Part shown: piece by piece, positions 41,427 to 50,487 of the stretch
Numbering within the stretch: position 1 is the first letter of the stretch
Layout: every line of letters begins with the position of its first letter
DNA from: Alphaproteobacteria bacterium
GTDB lineage: Bacteria; Pseudomonadota; Alphaproteobacteria; Micavibrionales; Micavibrionaceae
Reading direction: 5' to 3'
DNA: 50,553 bases
Assembly (NCBI GenBank): GCA_030147745.1
Contig: JASBUS010000093.1
Coordinates: 1-50,553, forward strand
Made by a program: the position numbers and the translations under genes
The notes under the pieces: model-generated
The model's database searches: none
Told to the model about the DNA's origin: nothing
What the model saw: only the letters and a program-made list of their open reading frames with translations

Positions 41427-42845
41427 ATGAGTGACAGCTATACACAAAACCTATTAGAGCGCGGGAATAACGCGCCAGAAATGACCGTATCCGATTTAGC
41501 GCTCTCGCTAAAACGCACGCTTGAAGACGCCTATGGCCGCGTCCGTGTCCGCGGTGAATTGTCACGCATTAAAATCGTGTCTTCTGGCCATATGTATTCA
41601 GATTTAAAAGACGAAAACTCCGTCATCAACGTCATTTGCTGGCGCGGCAGCCTATCTAAGCTCGCCATTAAGCCTGAAGAAGGCCTTGATGTTATTTGTA
41701 CCGGCCGCATCACAACCTATCCGCAGCGCTCTAATTATCAACTTATCATCGAAACGATGGAGCTTGCCGGCGAAGGCGCACTGCTCAAAATGCTTGAAGA
41801 GCGTAAAAAGAAGCTTGCGGCCGAAGGTCTATTTGCTGAAGAGCGTAAAAAACGCCTGCCCTTCCTGCCCGACCGCATTGGCGTGGTGACATCACCAACA
41901 GGCGCAGTTATACGAGACATTTTACACCGCATTCAAGACCGTTTCCCGCGTGAAGTCTTGCTTTGGCCTGTACGCGTACAAGGCGATGGCGCAGCCGATG
42001 AAATCACAAATGCCGTGCGCGGCTTCAATGCCTTACCTGAACATATGCGCCCCGATATATTGATTGTCGCCCGTGGCGGCGGCTCGCTCGAAGACCTCAT
42101 GGCCTTTAACGAAGAGAACGTCGTCCGCGCCGTTGCGGATTCAGACATTCCCGTTATTTCTGCGGTTGGGCACGAAACAGACACAACCTTAGTGGACTAT
42201 GCCGCCGATCGCCGCGCCCCGACCCCGACAGGCGCTGCCGAAATGGCCGTCCCTGAACGTTTAATGTTACTCGCGCGCGTTGAAGAAAATCAAACGCGTT
42301 TATTATCCGCCATGACGCGTATGGCGGACCAAAACAAAAAATATGTGCAGTCCCTTAGTGCCCGCCTAACCGACCCACGCCGATTAATTGAAATTAAAAC
42401 CCAGCAAGTTGATCATCAGGTAGAGAAACTGAAAGGTGTATTCCTTAACCGCCTTAACCGCGCACAGCAATATTTGCTCAAGCTCGACGGCCGTTTAAAA
42501 CACCCAAAAGACCGCCTTAAAGAATCGCAACAAAGCCTGAAATATATGGGTCAAACGCTCACAAGTATACGAGGACGTTTACTCCGCGATTCACAGCAGC
42601 GCCTTGCGCAATCTAGCCGTATTTTGGAAACATTATCTTATCAAAATATTTTGAAACGCGGTTACAGCATCATCCGTGATGAAAAAGGTCAGCCAATTTT
42701 AAATGCGGCGTCTGTTAGCGCCAATCAGCATGTTGAAATCGAATTTTATGATGATCGTATTCAGGCTACTGCGCATGGCAAGGCGCCATCGCCCAAAAAA
42801 GCCCCGAAAAACCCATCAAGCACTGAACAAGGCGATTTATTTTAA
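41427..42845 (+). CDS. xseA: Exodeoxyribonuclease VII large subunit
   Basis: Catalytic subunit of exonuclease VII, which degrades single-stranded DNA from both ends. 472 residues: OB-fold (about 18-105: VRGELSRIKIVSSGHMYSDL), catalytic domain (RIGVVTSPTGAVIRDILH, VARGGGSLEDLMAFNEE, SAVGHETDTTLVDYAAD), then a coiled-coil region (about 270-420) that holds XseB subunits, ending with the family segment LKRGYSIIRDEKG. XseB is not in the window. No other gene in the operon. Confidence 0.97.
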   Translation: MSDSYTQNLLERGNNAPEMTVSDLALSLKRTLEDAYGRVRVRGELSRIKIVSSGHMYSDLKDENSVINVICWRGSLSKLAIKPEEGLDVICTGRITTYPQRSNYQLIIETMELAGEGALLKMLEERKKKLAAEGLFAEERKKRLPFLPDRIGVVTSPTGAVIRDILHRIQDRFPREVLLWPVRVQGDGAADEITNAVRGFNALPEHMRPDILIVARGGGSLEDLMAFNEENVVRAVADSDIPVISAVGHETDTTLVDYAADRRAPTPTGAAEMAVPERLMLLARVEENQTRLLSAMTRMADQNKKYVQSLSARLTDPRRLIEIKTQQVDHQVEKLKGVFLNRLNRAQQYLLKLDGRLKHPKDRLKESQQSLKYMGQTLTSIRGRLLRDSQQRLAQSSRILETLSYQNILKRGYSIIRDEKGQPILNAASVSANQHVEIEFYDDRIQATAHGKAPSPKKAPKNPSSTEQGDLF

Positions 42846-42848
42846 ACC

Positions 42849-43154
42849 TTATTCAGCCGCTTCAGCTTGTAGGCGCGTGTAATCCTCATAATCATTTGAA
42901 ACGATAAGCGCTTCTCGCTGCCATCGAATATATCCACTAACATTAATCAGGATAAAGCTGAGATTACTAACGACGAAGCCATACTGCCCTGACATAAACG
43001 CGATAATCAGCCCGCAAATGCAACCAATTGACGCGATCACAAAGCCATAAGAGCGCTTATATGATATTAGCCACGCGCCCGTAAAGCCCATGACAAACGC
43101 GAACCAATCCAGACCATAGTAACTCTGTAATGAATGTATAATTGCCTCAACCAT
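42849..43154 (-). CDS. Small multi-pass membrane protein
   Basis: 101 residues with three to four hydrophobic segments (about 10-32, 36-55, 58-75) and a C-terminal cytosolic tail rich in Glu. The blocks GFTGAWLISYKRSYGFVIAS and LINVSGYIRWQREAL recall short PnuC/YgjV-like inner-membrane proteins, but the family is not certain. Convergent with xseA, 3 bp between stops. Confidence 0.75.
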   Translation of the reverse strand: MVEAIIHSLQSYYGLDWFAFVMGFTGAWLISYKRSYGFVIASIGCICGLIIAFMSGQYGFVVSNLSFILINVSGYIRWQREALIVSNDYEDYTRLQAEAAE

Positions 43155-43226
43155 AGCGCCCCTCCATCAACCCCAATGATGAATTAAAATTACTATGGTT
43201 AGATTAATTAAGCCTTAATGCTGAAT

Positions 43227-43937
43227 TTACTTACTCAAATCCAGCAAACTATGCATACGCGTACGGATGTAATATGGCTGTGTTTTACCGAAGGGGTAGG
43301 CAGGATGCTTACGATATTCCTCAACCAAATGTCCTGACCAACGATTGTGAAAATAAGCGGCATCTAGATTTTCTGGCGTATCTTCAAAGAAATGAATATC
43401 TTTGCCCACTAAGCCAAATTTCTGTTCAAAGGCCTCATAACATGCGCGCTGTGGCTTACGGACAAGCCCGAGGTCATCCGTACCCACAACAGCCGTAAAG
43501 CTATCTGTCAGGCCTAAATGGTCAATTACAGCGCGGCCATAATAGCCCGCGGCATTGGTCAAAATATATTTATCGCATTTAATGCTATCTAAAACGGATT
43601 TAAGCTGCGGATCGATCTGTAGCCCCTTAAAGTCCAGTAAGGCAGGATCATAAGTCGCTTTTAACGTTTCAAGCGGCGGAATACCGTGACGTTTAAAGGC
43701 TTCATCTTGAATATAATAGCCTGCTCCAAGCATCGCATGCACTTCTTTTAGCGCCTCAGCCTCTGATATATTGAGGCGCGGCGCCAAAAAACGTGCAAAA
43801 GCATTTTCCATTTGCTGATAAAGCGAAGAAATTTCGACAACCGTATTGTCCAAATCAAAAACAAGCACAGTATCTGCACTTGCGGCATTAAATTGATCTG
43901 CAAGGCTGAGCTTGCTTTTATGATTTTTGCCAGGCAT
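43227..43937 (-). CDS. HAD-superfamily pyrimidine 5'-nucleotidase
   Basis: 236 residues. A 20-residue polar N-terminal extension, motif I FDLDNTVVEISSLYQQME, helical cap (about 45-105), motif II KYILTNAAGYYGR, motif III Lys in LVRKPQRACYEAF, motif IV HFFEDTPENLDAA. The DLDNT...L(Y)Q pattern is the alphaproteobacterial nucleotidase-type HAD. Relative of 37488-38156 but not a close duplicate. Monocistronic. Confidence 0.85.
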   Translation of the reverse strand: MPGKNHKSKLSLADQFNAASADTVLVFDLDNTVVEISSLYQQMENAFARFLAPRLNISEAEALKEVHAMLGAGYYIQDEAFKRHGIPPLETLKATYDPALLDFKGLQIDPQLKSVLDSIKCDKYILTNAAGYYGRAVIDHLGLTDSFTAVVGTDDLGLVRKPQRACYEAFEQKFGLVGKDIHFFEDTPENLDAAYFHNRWSGHLVEEYRKHPAYPFGKTQPYYIRTRMHSLLDLSK

Positions 43938-44046
43938 TTTAACGCGCCTAACTCCCTGTATATTTTAATTAAACATAGCCTACACAAATCCTGTCCAGAA
44001 AGTCAATTTTAAGTTATAATGCGGCGCAGGATAAAGGCCATAAACC

Positions 44047-44685
44047 ATGACATATTACACCATTTTTGCCGGCTCACCCGTGCATGATACCGATTACATC
44101 AAAGCGCTGATGCGCCCTGATAGCCAGCTTATTTGCGCAGATAGCGGCGCGAATATCGCTTTTCAGCTTGGCGCGCAGCCTGATGTAATTATTGGTGATT
44201 TTGATTCAATCAAGCCCGAAATTTTAAGCCATTATCAAGGCAATCCAGATATCACCATCACCCCCATGGATGACCAGTCAACAACCGACCTTCAAAAGGC
44301 GCTCAACCTCATTCCCCACGATGCTAAGGAAATTGCTATATTTGGCGCTTTAGGTGGGCGTATGGATCATGTCTTTGCCAATATCCTCCTGCTTGAACAA
44401 TATCCAGCCCCCATGCGCTTTGCCCTGCATGATGAACATCATAGCATTCGTATTCTAACGGAGGATTTTAGCTTCAATGGACAGATCGGCGATAAAATTG
44501 GCGTCCTGCCCATCCGGCCGATCGATCAATTAAAATATGAAGGCCTACAATATCCAGCCGATGCCATTGACGGCCCATATACACTTGGCTGGCTTGGCAC
44601 ATCAAATGTCATGTCTGCACCTTCCGCCAAAATCTCTATCACAGGCGGCGCAGCTATTTTCATCCATTATAAAGACGCGCGCTAA
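44047..44685 (+). CDS. Thiamin pyrophosphokinase
   Basis: Transfers pyrophosphate from ATP to thiamin to give thiamin diphosphate, the cofactor of acetolactate synthase among others. 212 residues. Conserved ICADSGANIAFQLGAQPDVIIGDFDSI, then DDQSTTDLQKAL and FGALGGRMDHVFANI, exactly the family order; the C-terminal beta domain follows. The SBP-like gene starts 66 bp on, after a hairpin. Confidence 0.93.
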   Translation: MTYYTIFAGSPVHDTDYIKALMRPDSQLICADSGANIAFQLGAQPDVIIGDFDSIKPEILSHYQGNPDITITPMDDQSTTDLQKALNLIPHDAKEIAIFGALGGRMDHVFANILLLEQYPAPMRFALHDEHHSIRILTEDFSFNGQIGDKIGVLPIRPIDQLKYEGLQYPADAIDGPYTLGWLGTSNVMSAPSAKISITGGAAIFIHYKDAR

Positions 44686-44714
44686 ACCATACTGTATTTA
44701 TATCAACGCATTTA

Positions 44715-44745
44715 ATTTTACCGCCAAGCCATTTTGCGGTAAAAT
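44715..44745 (+). other. 10-bp perfect hairpin before the first binding-protein-like gene
   Basis: ATTTTACCGC (44715-44724) and GCGGTAAAAT (44736-44745), 11-nt loop. It ends 6 bp before the ATG of the next gene; no T-run. May terminate, stabilise the thiamin pyrophosphokinase message, or restrict access to the next start. Confidence 0.45.
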
Positions 44746-44751
44746 AAACAT

Positions 44752-45828
44752 ATGATGTTCACGCGCATAATAATACTAATCGCTTGTTTTTATTTGCCTT
44801 TCATAAGCCAAAACGCAATGGCGAATGAAGCTGAGCACTGCTATGTCATTTCTAGCCCAGAAAACAAGCTCTATAGCGAAGCCTATAACCATGTCATGCA
44901 GAAAATCTATGAAAATGCTGGGTTATGCGTCTCTTTCCAAATGCTCAACTCAGCCCGCAGTCTCTACCTGTTAAATAACGGTGACATAGATGCTGATTAT
45001 CTGCGTGAATTATCGGTCATTGCGCCATACCCAAATATCATCCATTTACCTGATAAACTAATTAATCTCGCGGGACATTTTATCGGGCCTTTGGAAACGG
45101 CAAAGACGATCACCACTTTTAATGATTTAAAAGGCCTGCGAATAGGCTATATTGAACAAGAATTATGGACCACTGCCGCCGCCAAAGATTATGCAGGCAC
45201 ATCCATCGCAGGACGCGATATTGAACATTTATTTGACCTGCTTGAACATGGCCGCATAGACGGCATTTTAACTAATAATATTTACTTCACCCTCGGCATA
45301 AAAAATTATAAGGCAGATCCTTTATTATTATGGTCATCCATGCCCTTACGTGAGTTAAAGGTCTATCATGCAATAAACAAAAAAAATCAAAATATACTGC
45401 CCTTATTGGAAGAAAGCGTCAAAGATCTAAAAAACAAATCTTTAAACGCCGAAGCCATTTTAATTAACTGGATGCTTGAACAAGAGCTCATGACCTTTAA
45501 GTTTTCAGCAGGTTTAAATGAATATCCATTCACATCAGACCATGACGTGACCGCCGCCATGCAAGCGCTGTTTGCCAAGGCAGAATTACCGCTGACCCAT
45601 GTCTTCTTACCGCCTGATAAAGTTGATAATACCGACCGCCTACATGCCCTAGAATACGGCATTATCGATATGGTGGTACTGCCCACCACACAGCTTGATT
45701 TCGATGTCGACCAAGTTTTTTTAAAGACAGCGGCGTTTAAAGATAATACAGGGCAAGAGTGGACAATCTATCTTCATCAAAAATATAAAAATTTTTACAA
45801 CAAAATTAACGAAGCTATACTAAAATAG
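44752..45828 (+). CDS. Periplasmic solute-binding-protein-like protein, copy 1
   Basis: 358 residues with a signal peptide (about 1-24, ending AMANE). The body resembles family 3 extracellular solute-binding proteins: CYVISSPEN near the new N-terminus, LKGLRIGYIEQELWTTAAAKDY, RIDGILTNN. A cysteine pair (CYVIS and GLCVSF) is shared with the next gene and probably forms a disulphide. No ABC permease or ATPase follows, so the role may be sensing or something other than uptake. No clear ribosome site. Same strand as its paralogue, 70 bp apart. Confidence 0.78.
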   Translation: MMFTRIIILIACFYLPFISQNAMANEAEHCYVISSPENKLYSEAYNHVMQKIYENAGLCVSFQMLNSARSLYLLNNGDIDADYLRELSVIAPYPNIIHLPDKLINLAGHFIGPLETAKTITTFNDLKGLRIGYIEQELWTTAAAKDYAGTSIAGRDIEHLFDLLEHGRIDGILTNNIYFTLGIKNYKADPLLLWSSMPLRELKVYHAINKKNQNILPLLEESVKDLKNKSLNAEAILINWMLEQELMTFKFSAGLNEYPFTSDHDVTAAMQALFAKAELPLTHVFLPPDKVDNTDRLHALEYGIIDMVVLPTTQLDFDVDQVFLKTAAFKDNTGQEWTIYLHQKYKNFYNKINEAILK

Positions 45829-45898
45829 TATCAAGCAGGCCCAAAGGCTTGCCCTATATGATATTTTTTTAAATTTATTTTTTTAGTTTTTATTATTT

Positions 45899-47029
45899 AT
45901 GACATTGAAATTATACGTTTTTATCTGCCTTATCTTTACATTAAATTTAGCCAACACCCAGAAGGCCTATAGCGCCAACATTACAGATCCTGAACAATGC
46001 TTAGTCATCGGCACGCCCGAAAACTTGCCTATTTTTGATCCCTTTAACCGTGTTATTGAACGTATGTATGCTGATGCAGGGTATTGCGCTACGTTTGAAA
46101 AACTTAACAATGACCGCTCCTTACACTTACTCCGTAAAGGCGGCCTAGATGGAGATTCACTAAGGGTCGGCGCCGTAATAGAGCACGAAAAAAACATTAT
46201 CGCTGTGCCTACAGTTTTTGCGACAATCGAAGGCCATTTTGTCGGCTCAAAAGACCTTGCCATGCGTATTAAAAAATTTGAAGATCTAAAGCCATATAAG
46301 ATTGCCTATACAATGGGGCAAAAATGGGTCGAAAACGCCGTCGAGAAATATGGTTTAACAGCACTTGCCGTACGTGACCCGATACAAACTTATGAAATGC
46401 TACGCCTCGGCCGTGTCGATGGCATATTAACCAATAATTATTTCTTTTATCACGACCGCGCCAATTTAGGCAAAGAGCATGATCTTTACTGGTTAAGCAC
46501 CCCATTAGTTAGGTTCAATACATATCACGTCCTACATAAAGAAAAACATCAAGATATAATTCCCACTCTTGACCGCAGTTTACAAAAAATTATCGCGTCA
46601 GGCTTTTCTGGCGGCGATATGTTTTTTAACGTACAGCTAGAAGACATGCAACTGCGTCTGAATTATTTAACGGCTATAAACGACATCACTATGCCCGCAC
46701 AAAAAATTGCCGAGCTTCATGACGTCACAAAAATGATTTTTGATAGCATCGGCTTACCCATTTCCTATCTTAAAGGAATTGACCAAGAGACAAATTTTGA
46801 AGAAAAGACCTTTGCGCTTCAGCAAAGCGTCAGCGATTTTATTATTGCGCCATCAGGCCATTTCACCGAGTTAATTACGGCTGACGAGGTTATAGAAATC
46901 CCTCTCCCCAGTTTAAGCCACCAGCTTTGGAGCATCTACATCAACCACAATTACCGCAGCTTCGTCAATGACATCCAATGGGCCATCAGCGAGCTAGATG
47001 GCGTAAATGTCTTTATCGATCATCCTTAA
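45899..47029 (+). CDS. Periplasmic solute-binding-protein-like protein, copy 2
   Basis: 376 residues with a signal peptide (about 1-26, ending AYSAN). Clearly paralogous to the preceding gene: CLVIGTPEN, the second Cys in AGYCATFEKLNNDRSLHLL, LKPYKIAYTMGQKWVENAV, RVDGILTNN align in order, but overall the two are well diverged. Preceded by an almost pure A/T leader without a ribosome site. Its stop overlaps by 4 bp the stop of the minus-strand barrel gene. Confidence 0.78.
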   Translation: MTLKLYVFICLIFTLNLANTQKAYSANITDPEQCLVIGTPENLPIFDPFNRVIERMYADAGYCATFEKLNNDRSLHLLRKGGLDGDSLRVGAVIEHEKNIIAVPTVFATIEGHFVGSKDLAMRIKKFEDLKPYKIAYTMGQKWVENAVEKYGLTALAVRDPIQTYEMLRLGRVDGILTNNYFFYHDRANLGKEHDLYWLSTPLVRFNTYHVLHKEKHQDIIPTLDRSLQKIIASGFSGGDMFFNVQLEDMQLRLNYLTAINDITMPAQKIAELHDVTKMIFDSIGLPISYLKGIDQETNFEEKTFALQQSVSDFIIAPSGHFTELITADEVIEIPLPSLSHQLWSIYINHNYRSFVNDIQWAISELDGVNVFIDHP

Positions 47030-47877
47030 AAGAAATAACCAATTCGAAACTCAACAAAGCTTTCATATGGTTTATATTGATGTATGAGTGGTGCAGACGC
47101 CTCAACACTCATGACAATATTATCAGTCACCTTTTTACCGATCATCGTTGTAAATGGTAAAAATATATCCCCTTTATCAGCTCTAGGGCTTTGTTCTAAA
47201 TTCACTAAAACGCCATCTTTCGCCCAAAAATTGACAAACCATTGATCTTGCAAAGCTACATGAATATTGGGAATAAACTGCACTTCATGACGCTGGCGGC
47301 GGTCATGGTTTTTTTCACCGATGGTCGTAAAATAACGACCGCCTAAAATAGTGTAACTCCCCTTCGAAATTTCCGGTAAATTTACACGAATTCCTGCTAT
47401 AGGGGTTAATTGATATAATTCACTGCCAAGATTTGGCTTTGTTGCAGTCGGCAAAACAACTTGCAAACCCAAACCAAGATTCATGCGCTCTTTAATCGGT
47501 GGTGTAATGAAAAGCCCCTGCAACAAACTATCACCAAGTCCTTTTCGTATATCACCTCGCGCATTACCAACACCTGGTATATCACTATAAATTAGAGGAA
47601 TATCCGTACGAGTTGCAAATTTCCAACCACTATCCGTAATTTGATAAACCGTATCTAAACGATGCGTGATAATATGCGCATCATAGTCACCATCAAAATC
47701 ACGATATTGATAGCGTAAGTCATAACGGCGAATAGGCCGCGTAATATCCGTACCATAGTTAATTGGACGATCTAAAGCATCAGGAGTCTGGTTTTCAGCT
47801 AACGCAACATGCCCAGCTACTGATAATTCTAAAAATATAAAACTTAATAAATATAGTATAAATAACAATAAGCGCAT
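47026..47877 (-). CDS. Outer-membrane beta-barrel protein
   Basis: 283 residues. Signal peptide about 1-28 (ALAEN), then alternating amphipathic strands throughout and a terminal Phe (FRIGYFF), the signal for the BAM machine. Strand-rich blocks: YDLRYQYRDFDGDYDAHI, GLGLQVVLPTA, SYTILGGRYFTTIG, VEFRIGYFF. Size fits a 12-strand barrel. Family not recognised; similar in style to the transporter-like or meta-pathway OMPs. It follows ung after 3 bp and may be co-transcribed with it. Confidence 0.8.
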   Translation of the reverse strand: MRLLLFILYLLSFIFLELSVAGHVALAENQTPDALDRPINYGTDITRPIRRYDLRYQYRDFDGDYDAHIITHRLDTVYQITDSGWKFATRTDIPLIYSDIPGVGNARGDIRKGLGDSLLQGLFITPPIKERMNLGLGLQVVLPTATKPNLGSELYQLTPIAGIRVNLPEISKGSYTILGGRYFTTIGEKNHDRRQRHEVQFIPNIHVALQDQWFVNFWAKDGVLVNLEQSPRADKGDIFLPFTTMIGKKVTDNIVMSVEASAPLIHQYKPYESFVEFRIGYFF

Positions 47878-47880
47878 AAA

Positions 47881-48561
47881 CTAATCCACCTGCCAGTTAA
47901 TTACATTGCGCCCATTTTGGCTTAGGAAGGCATTCGCCTGAGAGAAATGCTTACAGCCAAAATACCCACGATAGACCGATAGCGGTGACGGATGCGGCGC
48001 ACGTAAAACAAGATGCTTCGTTTCATCAACAAAAGCGGCTTTTTTCTGCGCATAAGCGCCCCAGAGCATAAAGACAACAGGTTGATCAGACGCATTGACA
48101 CATTGTATTACAGCATCCGTAAAACGCTCCCAACCGCGTTTTTGATGGGCCGCTGCCTTGGCTTGCTCCACGCTCAAAACACTATTAAGCAGCAATACCC
48201 CCTGCCTTGCCCAGCTTTCTAAAAAGCCATGTGATGGAAGCGCTAAGCCTAAATCATCTTTTAGTTCTTTATAGATATTTACTAATGAAGGTGGCGGCGC
48301 CACATCAGGGCGTACACTAAAACACAGGCCATGTGCTTGTCCTTCGCCATGATAAGGGTCTTGCCCCAATATCACGACACGTACATCAGAAAGCGGCGTT
48401 AAATTTAGCGCAAGGAAATACTCATTTTCTCTCGGGTAAATGACTTTGCCTTGTGCTTTCTCTGCGGCTAAAAAATCCTCGAGCTGAACCATATAAGGCG
48501 CAGAAAATTCTGCGGCTAACGCCGTTTTCCAGCTTTCATCAATCAATAAATCTTTTAGCAT
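47881..48561 (-). CDS. ung: Uracil-DNA glycosylase (family 1)
   Basis: Removes uracil from DNA to start base-excision repair. 226 residues. Water-activating loop [21 protein letters not shown], proline loop [12 protein letters not shown], uracil-specificity Asn in [11 protein letters not shown]-minor-groove loop [12 protein letters not shown]. All catalytic motifs intact. The barrel gene begins 3 bp downstream. Confidence 0.97.
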   Translation of the reverse strand: MLKDLLIDESWKTALAAEFSAPYMVQLEDFLAAEKAQGKVIYPRENEYFLALNLTPLSDVRVVILGQDPYHGEGQAHGLCFSVRPDVAPPPSLVNIYKELKDDLGLALPSHGFLESWARQGVLLLNSVLSVEQAKAAAHQKRGWERFTDAVIQCVNASDQPVVFMLWGAYAQKKAAFVDETKHLVLRAPHPSPLSVYRGYFGCKHFSQANAFLSQNGRNVINWQVD

Positions 48562-48645
48562 ATCTGCATTCCCATTGAACTGTAGACCAACATATTATGC
48601 TGCAGCTTGACTGACAATAAAAACGAAGTGATTTTCACTATATAA

Positions 48646-49215
48646 TTAGCGTATCGGACTAAACGGCTTAGGCTTGAGCGTATCTATACCATTTTCGTGC
48701 AACGACTTACTTGGGTCTAACACAATAGTAGCCGTGCTATCTGGCGCAAATAGACCAGATTTCGCAGCAAATGCAGCTGAAATACATTCCTGCCCTGCCG
48801 CTGTTAAATCGATAATCGCGCCTGTACGCGCCGCGAGGACGGATAAATGCTGTAAAGCCTCATAAGGAACATTTACAAGAAAACTACGAAGTGCCGATGG
48901 CGTAGATTGGCAGCGTCCATGCGCTTCTGGGGCAAAAACATAAATCAAACTTTGGCGAGGCTCTAAAACATCAACCCAACTCTTGTTAGGAATCTCTTCG
49001 TTCGCACCAATCAATTTCTTCTTAATCTTCACACCAGTAATAATTTCACGGCAAAATACAAAAGGTTTAAACGCCGCAACATTCACCTGTGCAGGAATAA
49101 CACAGTCATAGCGACCATCATCGTTTAGAATTCTTAATTCGCTATTCACGTCATCCGTATGTAAATCTGAACTATAATACGACGCACCACGGTAATCGAT
49201 TTGTGCTTTAAACAT
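48646..49215 (-). CDS. Unknown protein, well translated
   Basis: 189 residues, not recognised. No signal peptide or membrane helix. Three blocks: a beta-like N-terminal part (MFKAQIDYRGASYYSSDL), a middle with FVFCREIITGVKIKKKL, and a C-terminal helix AALAFAAKSG-like segment with one Cys (AGQECISAAFAAKSG). The outline could fit a small PilZ-like or beta-barrel cytosolic domain, but no key motif is seen. Near-perfect ribosome site AGGGAGG 6 bp before the ATG. Divergent from the next gene. Confidence 0.7.
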   Translation of the reverse strand: MFKAQIDYRGASYYSSDLHTDDVNSELRILNDDGRYDCVIPAQVNVAAFKPFVFCREIITGVKIKKKLIGANEEIPNKSWVDVLEPRQSLIYVFAPEAHGRCQSTPSALRSFLVNVPYEALQHLSVLAARTGAIIDLTAAGQECISAAFAAKSGLFAPDSTATIVLDPSKSLHENGIDTLKPKPFSPIR

Positions 49216-49317
49216 TATTGCCTCCCTTTAGATATATTGTTTTCTAACATAGTAAATCAGGCAAAACAAGCATTATGTCAAAATCACAAAACTTAAATAA
49301 ATAATGTTATATAACTA

Positions 49318-49346
49318 TTGACACAAATACATAGCCATGATTAATT
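49318..49346 (+). promoter_or_regulatory. Promoter for the secreted unknown gene
   Basis: TTGACA (49318-49323), 17 bp, TTAATT (49341-49346). Predicted leader about 29 nt, with GGAG near its end. Confidence 0.55.
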
Positions 49347-49381
49347 AGCCTTATAACAAATAAAAATAAAGGAGTATGGGA

Positions 49382-49987
49382 ATGAAAAAAATTGCAGCAT
49401 ATACAGTCTGCGGCGTCGCAGGCCTAGCGTTGTTATTTAATGCACTATCAGAAAGTGATGCCGATATCGCACGCAAGCCACATCTGGTCGACCAAGTTGT
49501 TAGCGTTTCCATGCAAAAATGCGACCTACAGAAAAATTTCAAACAAAGCGCCTCTTATCAAGACCGTCTAGAAGAAGTACTTATGGACACACGTTCTGAA
49601 GCGCTAGATTTTGTTGCCAATAACGATATTACGGTATGCTTAGACCACAGAATGTCTGATGCCGATTCAGTCTTCTTTGATCAAACCGTACATGGCCTTT
49701 ATTTCCCAAAGGAAAAAACGCTTTCCTTATATGATAGCGGTAATGATGATGCACATGCAGGCTGGTTAGAAACCGCCGCAATTTCCTATAGCGGCAAATT
49801 AATTCAGGAATTTGCTGATGAATATGACGATGGCGGCCTAGCCAAAATTCGTAAACCACAATTTGGTTATTCATATTGGCAAAGCACAGGTAAAAGTGGC
49901 TATCAGAACTATAAATGGGAAAATGATGCGGCGGATTTTAATGTAATCCAGAAAAATCCGCAGCTTCTTACACCGCCAATACGCTAA
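49382..49987 (+). CDS. Unknown protein with N-terminal membrane or signal helix
   Basis: 201 residues from ATG 49382; the ATG at 49376 is only one base from the GGAG site, so the second ATG fits better. One hydrophobic helix at the N-terminus (about 4-20, IAAYTVCGVAGLALLFNAL) is a signal anchor. Beyond it are two cysteines (KCDLQ and VCLDH), an acidic stretch, and DDGGLAKIRKP with several Tyr/Trp near the end. No known family. Good promoter upstream. Confidence 0.72.
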   Translation: MKKIAAYTVCGVAGLALLFNALSESDADIARKPHLVDQVVSVSMQKCDLQKNFKQSASYQDRLEEVLMDTRSEALDFVANNDITVCLDHRMSDADSVFFDQTVHGLYFPKEKTLSLYDSGNDDAHAGWLETAAISYSGKLIQEFADEYDDGGLAKIRKPQFGYSYWQSTGKSGYQNYKWENDAADFNVIQKNPQLLTPPIR

Positions 49988-50043
49988 ACGGCATAATGCC
50001 TATGAAGACTAGGTAGCTTTAGCACACCCAACTAAATGGTAAT

Positions 50044-50274
50044 TTAATAATGCGGCGGGATATTATCACGCGCTTCGGCAATAGACGAACTATCCCCCGA
50101 TTTACCATCACGCTGCGCGGCTTCTAATGCGCCGAGACGCTCTTTATGCTGCGTTAAATTGCCACGCAAAGCATCAATAATCTTCCACTGATCCGCCACA
50201 ACATCCGAAAGCTCTTGTGTCTGACGCTCAAGCTCCATTAATCGCAATTCTAAATCCACCATTTTGTCAGACAT
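50044..50274 (-). CDS. slyX: SlyX family protein
   Basis: 76 residues: a coiled coil (about 1-50, VDLELRLMELERQTQELSDV) and the family's C-terminal DNIPPHY. Function unknown in general; a small cytosolic protein. It lies between an unknown secreted protein and the rrn terminator. Confidence 0.88.
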   Translation of the reverse strand: MSDKMVDLELRLMELERQTQELSDVVADQWKIIDALRGNLTQHKERLGALEAAQRDGKSGDSSSIAEARDNIPPHY

Positions 50275-50412
50275 TGTCTCTCACTTTATTATGATTAGTT
50301 ATAACTAGGTCTATCATTACCCTATAATGCGCGTAAATAGAAGAGTAAATACGTCCCAGCTAAGCGCTGTGGCGTATATAGGCGTTATGTGTATGTCGGG
50401 AATTTAGGTCAT

Positions 50413-50438
50413 AAAAAAACCTGCTTGTGAGCAGGTTT
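50413..50438 (-). terminator. Rho-independent terminator of the rrn operon
   Basis: On the minus strand AAACCTGCT (50438-50430), 4-nt loop, AGCAGGTTT (50425-50417), continuing into a run of T (50419-50413). About 50 bp after the 5S rRNA end. Confidence 0.88.
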
Positions 50439-50487
50439 AGAAATCTTGAATACATCGAAATAGGTTAAATAACTGAGCTTAATAGAG

